Assembly (NCBI RefSeq): GCF_000308675.1
Contig: NZ_BAGE01000046.1
Coordinates: forward strand, 1-64,000
Length of the DNA: 64,000 nt
Direction of reading: 5' to 3'
DNA from: Nocardia paucivorans NBRC 100373
GTDB lineage: Bacteria > Actinomycetota > Actinomycetes > Mycobacteriales > Mycobacteriaceae
Of this stretch, positions 1-7,497 are shown in pieces. The notes under the pieces were generated by a model, which made no database searches, was not told where the DNA came from, and saw only the letters and a program-made list of their open reading frames with translations. The position numbers were made by a program, and so were the translations under genes. Position 1 is the first letter of the stretch, and every line of letters begins with the position of its first letter.

Positions 1-267
1 AATCGTGAATACCTGCGCCGGCGTGGCATCCGGGCGACGATCGCGGTCCCGGCAGATCAAGCCGGCCACCGCCGTCGGCGTGGCTCCGATGGCGGCCGAC
101 CTCCCGCGTTCGACGAGGTGATCTACCGGGATCGCAACACCATCGAGCGCGGTATCAACCAGCTCAAACAGCATCGAACCGTGGCGACCAGGTTCGACAA
201 ACTCGCTGTCCGCTACCTGGCCACGCTCCACATCGCCGCCATCAATCTATGGCTCGGTAACAGTTGA
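1..267 (+). CDS. IS5-type transposase, C-terminal fragment (runs off the left edge)
   Basis: The reading frame is open from the first base and ends in TGA at 265-267, giving 88 residues. It reads as the C-terminal part of an IS5-group DDE transposase. It has the RGIRATIAVPADQ stretch, the GGRPPAFD segment, and a YRDRNTIERGINQLKQHR region that holds the last catalytic Glu of the DDE triad (the YREN-like signature, here with D at the third position). The tail VATRFDKLAVRYL is typical of this group. The N-terminal part lies outside the window, so I cannot tell whether the gene is intact. The stop codon lies inside a perfect hairpin. Confidence 0.8.
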   Translation, partial: NREYLRRRGIRATIAVPADQAGHRRRRGSDGGRPPAFDEVIYRDRNTIERGINQLKQHRTVATRFDKLAVRYLATLHIAAINLWLGNS

Positions 268-294
268 GGGCGGGCTCACGCCCGCCCTCAACTG
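261..294. terminator. Perfect 15-bp inverted repeat over the transposase stop
   Basis: The arms are 261-275 and 280-294, with the 4-nt loop TCAC, and the repeat includes the transposase stop codon. It may act as a terminator between the transposase and the converging protease gene (stop at 402), or it may mark the right end of the insertion sequence. There is no long T-run after it. Confidence 0.55.
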
Positions 295-401
295 TTGCTC
301 GACTTCGAGACACTGCCTAGTCCCGTCGAGAGTTCCCGACCGGCCGCGGCATACCGCGAGTCGATGTGGCCCGGTACCTCGGGCGAGGTCCGGGCCCCAC
401 C

Positions 402-1433
402 TCAGCCGATATCGCAGCTCGGCGCCGGTCGTCCGGCCTCGATATCGTTCAGCGACTGCACCGCCCCGGCGAGGTTCTCCACCCGCACCAGCTGCAATCC
501 CTCGGGGATACGCTGTCGGGCCTCGTTGCAGTTGGCCGCGGGGACGAGGAAGACCTCCGCCCCGGCCTCCCGCGCGGCCATCATCTTGTACTGGATTCCG
601 CCGATCGGCCCGACCTTGCCCTCTTCGTCGATACTGCCGGTGCCGGCGACGAACCGGCCGCCGTCCAGTTCCCCGGGGGAGAGTTTGTCGATCAGCGCCA
701 GGCTGAACATGAGGCCGGCCGACGGGCCGCCGATATCGGCGAGGTTGAAAGTGATGCGCATGGGCGGGCGCGCCCCCTCGGCCGGGATCACACCCATATA
801 ACCCTTGGCCGGATCGTCGGGGCGGGCGCCGAGCGTGACGGTGGCCGTCTGCTCGATGTTGTCCCGACGGAACACCACGGTCAACGCGCTGCCCGGTGCC
901 CGGCCGGAAACCGCGGCCACCACATCCTGGGGTGTGGTGACCGGGGTTCCGTCGACGGCGACGAATTCGTCACCGGGACGAAGCACGTCCTTGGCCGGTC
1001 CGTTCTCGGTCACCTCGCGAACCAGCACCGCAGTGGGCAGCTTCAGATGACGCAACGCCGCGACCTCGGCATTGCTCTCGGAGTTCTCGAACTCCTGCTG
1101 GTTGGACTGATCGATTTCCTCCCGCGACACACCGGGCGGGTACACCTCGGCGCGGGGCACCAGTCCGTGGCGGCCGCTGGCCCAGAAACCGAGAGCTTCG
1201 AAGATGGTGAGCCCGTCGCGCACCGCGACGGTGGTCATGTTCAGATTGCCGGTCGTCGGATCGACCTCGGCGCCGGAGACCTCGACGACCTTCTTACCCT
1301 CCACCTCCCCCAAAGTGTTGAAGGTGGGCCCCGGTCCCAGGGCGACGAACGGCACGCTGAACGTGCTGCCGACAGCACCGAGGACGAGTACCGGGATCAG
1401 CGCGGCCAGCAGTGTGAGGATCCGACGGTTCAC
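402..1433 (-). CDS. PDZ and Lon-type (S16) serine protease, YlbL family
   Basis: A 343-residue membrane-anchored protease. An N-terminal hydrophobic segment (about residues 5-30) is followed by a PDZ domain near the middle (VLRPGDEFVAVDGTPVTTP) and a C-terminal Lon-type proteolytic domain. The catalytic Ser is in GGPSAGLMFSL, and the paired Lys is probably in GGIQYKMMAAREAGAE. The family is thought to act on membrane or envelope substrates; the substrate here is unknown. The GTG start at 1431-1433 has no Shine-Dalgarno sequence. A TACTGT hexamer (1441-1446 on the complement) lies 7 nt upstream, suggesting a leaderless mRNA. Confidence 0.9.
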   Translation of the reverse strand: MNRRILTLLAALIPVLVLGAVGSTFSVPFVALGPGPTFNTLGEVEGKKVVEVSGAEVDPTTGNLNMTTVAVRDGLTIFEALGFWASGRHGLVPRAEVYPPGVSREEIDQSNQQEFENSESNAEVAALRHLKLPTAVLVREVTENGPAKDVLRPGDEFVAVDGTPVTTPQDVVAAVSGRAPGSALTVVFRRDNIEQTATVTLGARPDDPAKGYMGVIPAEGARPPMRITFNLADIGGPSAGLMFSLALIDKLSPGELDGGRFVAGTGSIDEEGKVGPIGGIQYKMMAAREAGAEVFLVPAANCNEARQRIPEGLQLVRVENLAGAVQSLNDIEAGRPAPSCDIG

Positions 1434-1535
1434 CCGGCCAACAGTAGCGACCGACCGTGCCGGTACACGTCAGTGGCGTGCACCGACGTGGTCGGTGTCG
1501 AGCGGGCGGATGATTTCCCCATCTCCCGAACGGGC

Positions 1536-1793
1536 TCAGGCCAGACCGGCGAGTACCTTCTTGACCTCGGCCAACGACGGATTGGTCGCGGTGGAACCGT
1601 CGCGGAACTTGACGGTGGGGACGACATGGTTGCCGCCGTTGACGCTACCGACGAACTCCGCCGAAGCGGGGTCCTGCTCGATATCGATCTCGGTATAGCT
1701 GATACCGGCTTCCTGCAGCTGGGTCTTCAGCCGGCGGCAGTAGCCGCACCAGGTGGTCGAGTACATGATCAGATCAGGTGTCGCATCGGTCAC
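1536..1793 (-). CDS. mrx1: Mycoredoxin-1 (glutaredoxin-like thiol reductase)
   Basis: An 85-residue glutaredoxin-fold protein. The active site CGYC lies in TTWCGYCRRLK near residues 16-19, and the cis-proline motif is in HVVPTVKF. Mycoredoxins use mycothiol to reduce mixed disulfides in the cytosol of actinobacteria. I chose the GTG at 1791-1793 because it gives the usual short N-terminus before the first strand; a longer in-frame extension to 1937 would overlap uvrD2 and lacks family character. No clear Shine-Dalgarno is visible. The gene is divergent from uvrD2, as recalled for M. tuberculosis. Confidence 0.88.
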   Translation of the reverse strand: MTDATPDLIMYSTTWCGYCRRLKTQLQEAGISYTEIDIEQDPASAEFVGSVNGGNHVVPTVKFRDGSTATNPSLAEVKKVLAGLA

Positions 1794-1861
1794 GCAGGAA
1801 GCAACGCCTGCGACGGCGTTCCTGTTCCGCGACCCGGTTGTGATGACGAACTCGGTGCGGT

Positions 1862-1887
1862 GAGCGAACGCAATCGTGCGTTCGCTC
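1862..1887. promoter_or_regulatory. Perfect 11-bp palindrome between mrx1 and uvrD2
   Basis: The arms are 1862-1872 (GAGCGAACGCA) and 1877-1887, with a 4-nt spacer. The palindrome sits in the 122-bp gap between divergent mrx1 and uvrD2, where a terminator is not expected, so an operator is the natural reading. It resembles the GAAC...GTTC core of a mycobacterial LexA box, but the spacing between the cores is too wide for that box. Confidence 0.45.
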
Positions 1888-1915
1888 GGTGTGGGCGGTG
1901 TCGGCTCCGGCTGCC

Positions 1916-4069
1916 ATGATGGTGGCCGTGCCCGCACTCGATCTCACCGCCCTGGATCCCGAGCAGGCGGCCGCCGTCCGCGCGCCCCGCGGACCGGTGT
2001 GTGTGCTCGCAGGGGCGGGTACAGGCAAGACCAGGACCATCACCTATCGCATCGCGCACCTGGTATCGGCCGGACAGGTGCGCGCCGACCAGGTCTTGGC
2101 GGTCACCTTCACCGCACGCGCGGCGGGCGAACTGCGCGCCCGGCTGCGCGCACTCGGTCTCGGCAGCGCTGCACATACCGTGCAGGCCCGCACCTTCCAC
2201 GCCGCGGCGCTACGACAGCTGCGATATTTCTGGCCACAGGTGGTCGGTGAGGTGCCGTGGCAGGTGCTCGACAACAAGTTCGCGGTGGTCGCCAGGGCCG
2301 CGCAACAGGTCGGCCTGGGCACCGCCACCGAGGAGGTGCGCGATCTGCTGGGGGAGATCGAATGGGCCAAATCCTCGTTGGTGGCGCCCGAGGACTATCC
2401 CACGGCGGTGACCGCGCGCCGGCGCGATATCCCCGGGGACGCGACGCGGATCGCGGAGGTCTACGCGGCCTACGAAGCGCTCAAATCCACCCCCGACGGT
2501 CTGCTGCTGGACTTCGACGACCTACTGCTGCACACCGCCGCCGCCCTGGAGGACTATCCGGCGGTCGCCGACGAATTCCGCGGGCGCTACCGCAGTTTCG
2601 TCGTCGACGAATACCAGGACGTCACCCCGTTGCAGCAGCGGGTGCTCGACGCCTGGCTGGGCGATCGCGACGATCTCACCGTCGTCGGCGACGCCAACCA
2701 GACGATCTACTCGTTCACCGGCGCCACACCGCGCTATCTGCTCGATTTTTCCCGCCGCTTCCCGGATGCCACCGTTGTGCGGTTGGAACGCGACTACCGG
2801 TCCACACCGCAAGTGGTGGCCTTGGCCAACCGGGTGATCGGAATGGCCAAGGGTCGGATCGCCGGTACTCGGCTGCAATTGATCGGGCAACGCGCGGACG
2901 GCCCGGAACCGGAGTTCGCCGAATACCCCGATGTCGCCGCCGAGGCCGCGGCCGTCGCTCATGCCATCGGGAAATTGATCGCCGACGGGGTCCAGGCCGC
3001 GGAGATCGCGGTGCTGTACCGGATCAACGCCCAGTCCGAAGCCTATGAACAGGCGCTGACCGAGCAGGGGATCCCCTACCAGGTGCGCGGCGGGGAGGGG
3101 TTCTTCGCCCGACCGGAGGTGCGCCAGGCCGTCGGGCAACTCCACCGCACCGCCGCCCGCGACGATCTACCGGATCGCTCCCGCACCGGGGCGGACCTGG
3201 TGACCCTGGTGCGCGCCGCGCTCGCCCCCCTCGGCCTCACCGCTGTCGAGCCCGCGGGGGCACAGGCCCGGGAACGGTGGTCCTCGTTGACCGCGTTGGT
3301 GCGGTTGACCGAGGAACTCGTCGAGCACGAACCGACGCTGGATCTGCCCGGTCTGCTGCGCGAACTCTCCGCTCGGGCCGAGGCCCGGCATCCACCGACC
3401 GTGCAGGGCGTGACCTTGGCCTCGCTGCATGCGGCCAAGGGCCTGGAATGGGATGCGGTATTCCTGGTCGGTCTCGCCGACGGCACACTGCCGATCGGTT
3501 ATGTGCTGGCCGATGACGGGTCGGTCGCCGATCCGGCCGGGTTGGAGGAAGAACGCCGGTTGCTCTACGTGGGGGTGACGCGGGCCCGGGTACATCTGCG
3601 GCTGTCCTGGGCGTTGTCCCGCGGGGCCGGCGATCGACGTACCCGCCGACGTTCCCGGTTCCTGACCGGGCTGGTCCCCGAGGATTCCCCGGCCTCACCG
3701 ATCGCGGCCGCCCCGGCGCGATCGCCGGAGGACCGAGTCCGCCCGACCTGCCGTATCTGCGCGAAACCGCTGATCGGCACGTACGCGACCATGCTGGGAC
3801 GGTGCCGGCGCTGTCCGGCGGAACTCGACGAGGAACTGCTGGCGACCCTGCGTCAGTGGCGGGACGAGAAAGCGACCGAACAGCGGGTGCGGGATTTCGG
3901 TGTGTTCACCGACACCACCCTCACCGCGATCGCCGAGCAACTTCCCGGCGATGACGCGGCGCTGGCCGCTATTCCGGGGGTCGGGGCACGCAAGATCGAA
4001 CAGTACGGCGCCGAGGTGCTCGCGATCGTGGCCTCCCGGATGCGGGCCACAGGGCAAAACCGCAGGTAG
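1916..4069 (+). CDS. uvrD2: ATP-dependent DNA helicase UvrD2 (SF1A, with HRDC domain)
   Basis: About 717 residues. Walker A is LAGAGTGKTRT, Walker B is VVDEYQDVTP, and motif III is VVGDANQTIYSFTG. Later motifs include RLERDYRSTPQVV, LHAAKGLEWDAVFL and LYVGVTRAR. After the motor comes a four-Cys zinc-ribbon-like segment (CRICAKPL...CRRCP) and a C-terminal HRDC domain ending in IPGVGARKIEQYG. This is the architecture of the mycobacterial UvrD2 helicase, which is essential there. Start choice is uncertain: ATG 1916, ATG 1919, GTG 1922 and GTG 1928 are all in frame and none has a strong ribosome-binding site. Confidence 0.92.
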   Translation: MMVAVPALDLTALDPEQAAAVRAPRGPVCVLAGAGTGKTRTITYRIAHLVSAGQVRADQVLAVTFTARAAGELRARLRALGLGSAAHTVQARTFHAAALRQLRYFWPQVVGEVPWQVLDNKFAVVARAAQQVGLGTATEEVRDLLGEIEWAKSSLVAPEDYPTAVTARRRDIPGDATRIAEVYAAYEALKSTPDGLLLDFDDLLLHTAAALEDYPAVADEFRGRYRSFVVDEYQDVTPLQQRVLDAWLGDRDDLTVVGDANQTIYSFTGATPRYLLDFSRRFPDATVVRLERDYRSTPQVVALANRVIGMAKGRIAGTRLQLIGQRADGPEPEFAEYPDVAAEAAAVAHAIGKLIADGVQAAEIAVLYRINAQSEAYEQALTEQGIPYQVRGGEGFFARPEVRQAVGQLHRTAARDDLPDRSRTGADLVTLVRAALAPLGLTAVEPAGAQARERWSSLTALVRLTEELVEHEPTLDLPGLLRELSARAEARHPPTVQGVTLASLHAAKGLEWDAVFLVGLADGTLPIGYVLADDGSVADPAGLEEERRLLYVGVTRARVHLRLSWALSRGAGDRRTRRRSRFLTGLVPEDSPASPIAAAPARSPEDRVRPTCRICAKPLIGTYATMLGRCRRCPAELDEELLATLRQWRDEKATEQRVRDFGVFTDTTLTAIAEQLPGDDAALAAIPGVGARKIEQYGAEVLAIVASRMRATGQNRR

Positions 4070-4106
4070 AAAATAGGTTGTCGAGCTGTCGACAACAGCC
4101 TAAGGT
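4068..4106 (+). promoter_or_regulatory. whiB7 promoter with AT-rich element, -35 and -10
   Basis: The -35 is TTGTCG (4078-4083) and the -10 is TAAGGT (4101-4106), with an exact 17-nt spacer. The run AGAAAATA (4068-4075) lies just upstream of the -35. WhiB7 with SigA is known to recognise an AT-rich stretch directly upstream of the -35 of its own and target promoters, so this looks autoregulated. An 8-bp inverted repeat (4077-4084 and 4089-4096) covers the -35 and the early spacer. The promoter begins at the uvrD2 stop codon. Confidence 0.7.
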
Positions 4107-4181
4107 GGAAAACGCGCTCGGGAGGGCACTTCCACGCGCACAGTTCAACCATTGATTACGAGTACTGGAGGGAGGCAGACG

Positions 4182-4511
4182 ATGAAGGGCAGCATGGCCA
4201 TCCAAACGATGCGCGGTGCCTTGCACCTGCCTGTGTCGGCTGCTTCCCGGGGGGTCCTCGCCATGCAGGGGACCGGTCTGTCCCGCACCGGATTCGGTGA
4301 GCCCGGAGGCAAAGCCGCCTTTGTCACCCAGGCATATGCACCCATCGCACTGCAGGACAAGCCCAACGCGGATTGGCATCCGATCTTTGCCCCGGCAACG
4401 GTCGGTTCCTCCACCGTCGCGAGCGCCGATGCGGCCCTCGATTCGGCGGAACGCCTCCGCAATGCCGACCAAGCGACCGTGAACAGGCGGCCCAGATGCC
4501 GACCTAGGTAG
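4182..4511 (+). CDS. Upstream ORF in the whiB7 leader (putative regulatory peptide)
   Basis: An open frame of 109 codons. A good Shine-Dalgarno (GGAGGGAGG, 4168-4176) lies 5 nt before the ATG. The frame ends in an Arg-rich tail and a TAG at 4509-4511, only 15 nt before the left arm of the attenuator hairpin. No family is recognised. whiB7 genes of mycobacteria and streptomycetes are known to have a translated upstream ORF whose undisturbed translation favours termination, and this ORF is in the right place for that role. The product may have no function apart from being translated; the true uORF could use a later start. Confidence 0.5.
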   Translation: MKGSMAIQTMRGALHLPVSAASRGVLAMQGTGLSRTGFGEPGGKAAFVTQAYAPIALQDKPNADWHPIFAPATVGSSTVASADAALDSAERLRNADQATVNRRPRCRPR

Positions 4512-4526
4512 GGAGAAATCCCACCC

Positions 4527-4573
4527 CTGGCCACGGATCGCCCCGTAAGCGAAACCGTGGCCAGAATTGTTTT
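4527..4573 (+). terminator. Intrinsic attenuator in the whiB7 leader
   Basis: Perfect 10-bp arms, CTGGCCACGG at 4527-4536 and its complement at 4555-4564, followed by the T-rich stretch AATTGTTTT (4565-4573). It lies between the uORF stop and whiB7, 74 nt before the whiB7 start. This is the expected layout for ribosome-mediated attenuation: antibiotic-stalled ribosomes on the uORF would change folding and allow read-through. Confidence 0.75.
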
Positions 4574-4646
4574 CCGGCCTTCAGCCATCCGGCACCGGTT
4601 TCGCGGAACGACACCGAACCGCTGCAACGAGCTGAAGGAGAACGAC

Positions 4647-4970
4647 GTGATCACCGCCCAGAGCCGGCCACAAGCCGCTACTGACGTGGCACGCCGAACT
4701 GTCGCAACAATTTCCACCGATCGGACGGTTGCCACCACCCTGCCCTGTCGGGCGGGCGACCCGGATCTGTGGTTTGCCGAGAGCCCGGCCCAATTGGAGC
4801 AGGCCAAGGCGCTGTGCGCATCCTGCCCGATCCGCAAGGGCTGCCTGAGCGCCGCCATCGATCGGCGTGAGCCGTGGGGTGTATGGGGTGGCGAGATCTT
4901 CGATCAAGGAGTCGTGATCGCCCGGAAGCGCCCGCGTGGCCGCCCGCGCAAGGTCGCGAGTTGCGTCTGA
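4647..4970 (+). CDS. whiB7: WhiB7 Fe-S transcription factor for intrinsic antibiotic resistance
   Basis: 107 residues. The four cluster-binding Cys are in TLPCRAGD, ALCASCP and RKGC. The turn motif is GVWGGE, and a C-terminal AT-hook PRGRPRK binds AT-rich DNA upstream of the -35. WhiB7 holds a 4Fe-4S cluster, binds SigA and turns on efflux, ribosome-protection and drug-modifying genes. The GTG start at 4647 follows AAGGAG (4635-4640) at 6 nt, which settles the start against a longer in-frame extension. The gene has a leader of more than 500 nt with a uORF and an attenuator. Confidence 0.95.
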   Translation: MITAQSRPQAATDVARRTVATISTDRTVATTLPCRAGDPDLWFAESPAQLEQAKALCASCPIRKGCLSAAIDRREPWGVWGGEIFDQGVVIARKRPRGRPRKVASCV

Positions 4971-4996
4971 AGGGTGTCGTCGGATGCCGACACAGC

Positions 4997-5040
4997 GGCC
5001 GAGCCGCTCACCTCGTCGAGGTGAGCGGCTCGGCCTGTTT
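4997..5040 (+). terminator. Strong terminator after whiB7
   Basis: Perfect 18-bp arms at 4997-5014 and 5018-5035 with a 3-nt loop, followed by TGTTT. It lies between whiB7 and the converging ABC1 kinase gene, so it can serve both strands. Confidence 0.85.
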
Positions 5041-5085
5041 CGATACGCTGTTGTAGCGCAAGAGATTTCGAATATGGACGGACGG

Positions 5086-6429
5086 TCAGGCGCTGTCGCG
5101 TTCCTCTCGGAAACCCGGCAACCAGGCGGACGCCAACTGAATGAACGGCACTTCGGCGTCGAGCTGGGCGCAGATACCGATGGAGCCGCCGAGCACCCGG
5201 AAGATCATCACATATTCACCGGGAAGCATCAGCGACCGCGCGGTCTTCATTTCCGGCGACGAGTAATCCGTGGCCTTTCCCGCGACCCGCTGCATCCATT
5301 TGCGGGTGAAGTGGAACGAATCCGAGCGGATCGGATCGGTGAACGGACGCAGATAGTCCTCGATCTCCTGCTCGGAAACCGTCCGCCCCGGAATCACCCA
5401 GCCGTTCTCGTGCAACAGTTCGGTGAGCGCGGTGTAATCCTCCCGAACCGCCAGGGCCAGAATACGACCCAACTGCTCCGGGAATCCGTTCGGCAACGGG
5501 GCGCATGCGCCGAAATCGATAACGGCCAGTTTGCCTTCCGGGGTGATCATGAAATTGCCCGGATGCGGGTCGGCGTGCAGCAATCCGACAGTTTCCGGGG
5601 CGGAGAAATGGAACCGCCCCATCAGAGCGGCCACTCGGTTCCGCAGTACGCGAGTTCCCTCCGGATCCGCTTCCCCGGCGGCAATGATCGCGGAAAGAGG
5701 TGTGCCCTCGAGCCACTCGCTGACGAGCACTTTCGGCGCGCCGGCCACCACCTTGGGGATCACGAACTCCGGATGCCCGTCATATGCCTTGGCGAAGGCC
5801 CGTTGATTCCGGGCCTCGTTCCGATAGTCCAGTTCTTCTTCGGTGCGTTCGTTGATCTCGGCGAGCAACGGCTTGACATCGGCGCCGGGGATCACCTTGG
5901 CGAACAGACCCGTCATCCGGTTGAGCGTTTTGAGATCGGCGCGCAGCGCCTCATCCGCACCGGGATACTGCACCTTCACCGCGACCGGGCGGCCGTCCGA
6001 CCACACCGCCCGGTGCACCTGACCGATACTGGCCGACGCGGCCGGTGTGTCGTCGAAGGATCGAAAACGCTCTCGCCACCGGGTGCCGAGCTGGTGGTCG
6101 AGGACCTTGTGCACCGTCGCGGCGGGCATGGGCGGTGCGGCGGCCTGCAGTTTGGTGAGTGCCTCGCGATAGTGCTCGCCGAACTCCTCCGGAACGGCCG
6201 CCTCCATAACACTGAGCGCCTGACCGAACTTCATCGCGCCGCCCTTGAGTTCACCGAGCACGGTGAACAGCTGCTCGGCGGCCTTCTGATTCAGGTCGGC
6301 ATTGACCTCGTCACGATCCTTGCCCGCAAGCCTCTTACCGAATCCGACAGCTGCCCGGCCGGCGATTCCGAGAGGAATCTTGGCCAACTTCGCATTACGG
6401 GAGGCGGGACGGCGCACGATCTCAGACAC
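5086..6429 (-). CDS. ABC1/UbiB-family atypical kinase
   Basis: 447 residues. The family hallmark KxGQ motif is in GAMKFGQALSVMEAA (about residue 60), and the Ala-rich nucleotide loop is in ASASIGQVHRA. The catalytic HADPHPGNF and the metal-binding AVIDFGACAP follow. ABC1 proteins are protein-kinase-like ATPases linked to quinone or lipid metabolism; the substrate in actinobacteria is unknown. The GTG at 6427-6429 was chosen because the family N-terminus begins close to RNAKLAKIPLG, with a weak GGGGGA ahead of it. The gene is the last of a same-strand series after an RRE/E1-like gene (67-nt gap) and a DUF2342 gene. Confidence 0.88.
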   Translation of the reverse strand: MSEIVRRPASRNAKLAKIPLGIAGRAAVGFGKRLAGKDRDEVNADLNQKAAEQLFTVLGELKGGAMKFGQALSVMEAAVPEEFGEHYREALTKLQAAAPPMPAATVHKVLDHQLGTRWRERFRSFDDTPAASASIGQVHRAVWSDGRPVAVKVQYPGADEALRADLKTLNRMTGLFAKVIPGADVKPLLAEINERTEEELDYRNEARNQRAFAKAYDGHPEFVIPKVVAGAPKVLVSEWLEGTPLSAIIAAGEADPEGTRVLRNRVAALMGRFHFSAPETVGLLHADPHPGNFMITPEGKLAVIDFGACAPLPNGFPEQLGRILALAVREDYTALTELLHENGWVIPGRTVSEQEIEDYLRPFTDPIRSDSFHFTRKWMQRVAGKATDYSSPEMKTARSLMLPGEYVMIFRVLGGSIGICAQLDAEVPFIQLASAWLPGFREERDSA

Positions 6430-6496
6430 TCCCCCATCATGGCGGAGACCCCCGGGAACCGCCATGAAAACCCCCGTGATAATCAGAACCGGCGGA

Positions 6497-7369
6497 TCAG
6501 TTGTGATATCCGTCACGACCATTGTCGGGGTCCGGAGAAAGGCATCCGCAGTCGGCGTGGGGAGCCCAGCGGCGATGGGCAAGACAATAGGAATCCAAAT
6601 CCAGTTCCAACGTGCCGCTCAAGGTGGCGGGCTCCCGACGGGGCGAACACGCCAGAATGATCTCCAACTCGCCGAGGGCCAGCGCGGCCGTGGCGGCGAT
6701 ACCCGCGGGACCGGCGTAACCCACCCGCCCCAACAGCTGCGCGGCCAGCATGGGCCATTCGTCGTCCAGATCGCGCCGCACCAGATCCGCACAACGCAAA
6801 CAGGCGGTGCGGCCCGGTAGCACCAACGGTCCGACCACCCCCTTACCATCGCGCAGCCGTACCGGCAGATGCGCGATACGACCCCGGGTCAGCCGGTGTA
6901 CCAGCAGAGGATCGGGTATCAGCGCATCGGCCAGTATCACCAGATCCGAGGTCCAAGAGGAAACTCGGCAATCACCACCACGGGAACGTTCCGGACGGAC
7001 ACCGAGACCGCGCAGCCCGGCGGCGATCGCATCGGACAGCGGGCCGAGACCGTGCACCCGAACCGAACGAATCCGACCCGCCGGTTGCTCCGGATGCAGG
7101 AGCAGCCCCTCGGCGTCGATCGCATCGATCAGAGCAAGAGCCTGATCCGGGGTGAGACCTTGCTCCCCCGCCCGCCACACGATCTGCGCGCGAGTGTTCA
7201 GACCGTCCAACAGCCGGAGAAAGGCAACCACCTGGTCGGGGCGCAGACCGGGGGCTTCGAGAAGGAGCGCGGTCTCGGGATCCCATCCCAACTGCACCGC
7301 ACCGGAAGGGCGCGTGAGGATCATCAGCCGGGGATGCAGCATCGGACCGCGGGAACAGGTTGTCGTCAT
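6497..7369 (-). CDS. RRE/E1-like protein (TOMM-type cyclodehydratase partner, orphan)
   Basis: About 290 residues. The N-terminal ~90 residues look like the leader-peptide-binding winged helix of TOMM maturation proteins (MLHPRLMILTRPSGAVQLGW, then LLDGLNTRAQIV). The rest resembles a reduced ThiF/E1 fold with likely zinc ligands in TACLRCADLV and HADCGC. Such proteins normally present a ribosomal peptide to a YcaO enzyme, but no YcaO gene is in the window. The ATG at 7369 was preferred because a -10-like CATACT lies 6 nt upstream; in-frame ATGs at 7393 and 7417 are alternatives. Neighbours are a putative metalloprotease and an ABC1 kinase. Function unknown. Confidence 0.7.
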   Translation of the reverse strand: MTTTCSRGPMLHPRLMILTRPSGAVQLGWDPETALLLEAPGLRPDQVVAFLRLLDGLNTRAQIVWRAGEQGLTPDQALALIDAIDAEGLLLHPEQPAGRIRSVRVHGLGPLSDAIAAGLRGLGVRPERSRGGDCRVSSWTSDLVILADALIPDPLLVHRLTRGRIAHLPVRLRDGKGVVGPLVLPGRTACLRCADLVRRDLDDEWPMLAAQLLGRVGYAGPAGIAATAALALGELEIILACSPRREPATLSGTLELDLDSYCLAHRRWAPHADCGCLSPDPDNGRDGYHN

Positions 7370-7497
7370 GACAGCAGTATGAGCCTGCGTCATGGCGTCG
7401 AAATCGGCCCAAACCACTGTTACCCAGCGATTTCACCCGTTATCCACAAGGCCTGAACCCGGCACTCGACAACCGTGCACGGCTGTCCGTCGGACCA

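Noticed and set aside
1862..1887. LexA/SOS box at uvrD2
   Set aside because: The GAAC and GTTC cores are too far apart for the known actinobacterial SOS box.
366..1919. Long plus-strand open frame opposite the protease and mycoredoxin genes
   Set aside because: It is the complement of two clear genes and shows no family motif; high GC makes such open frames common.
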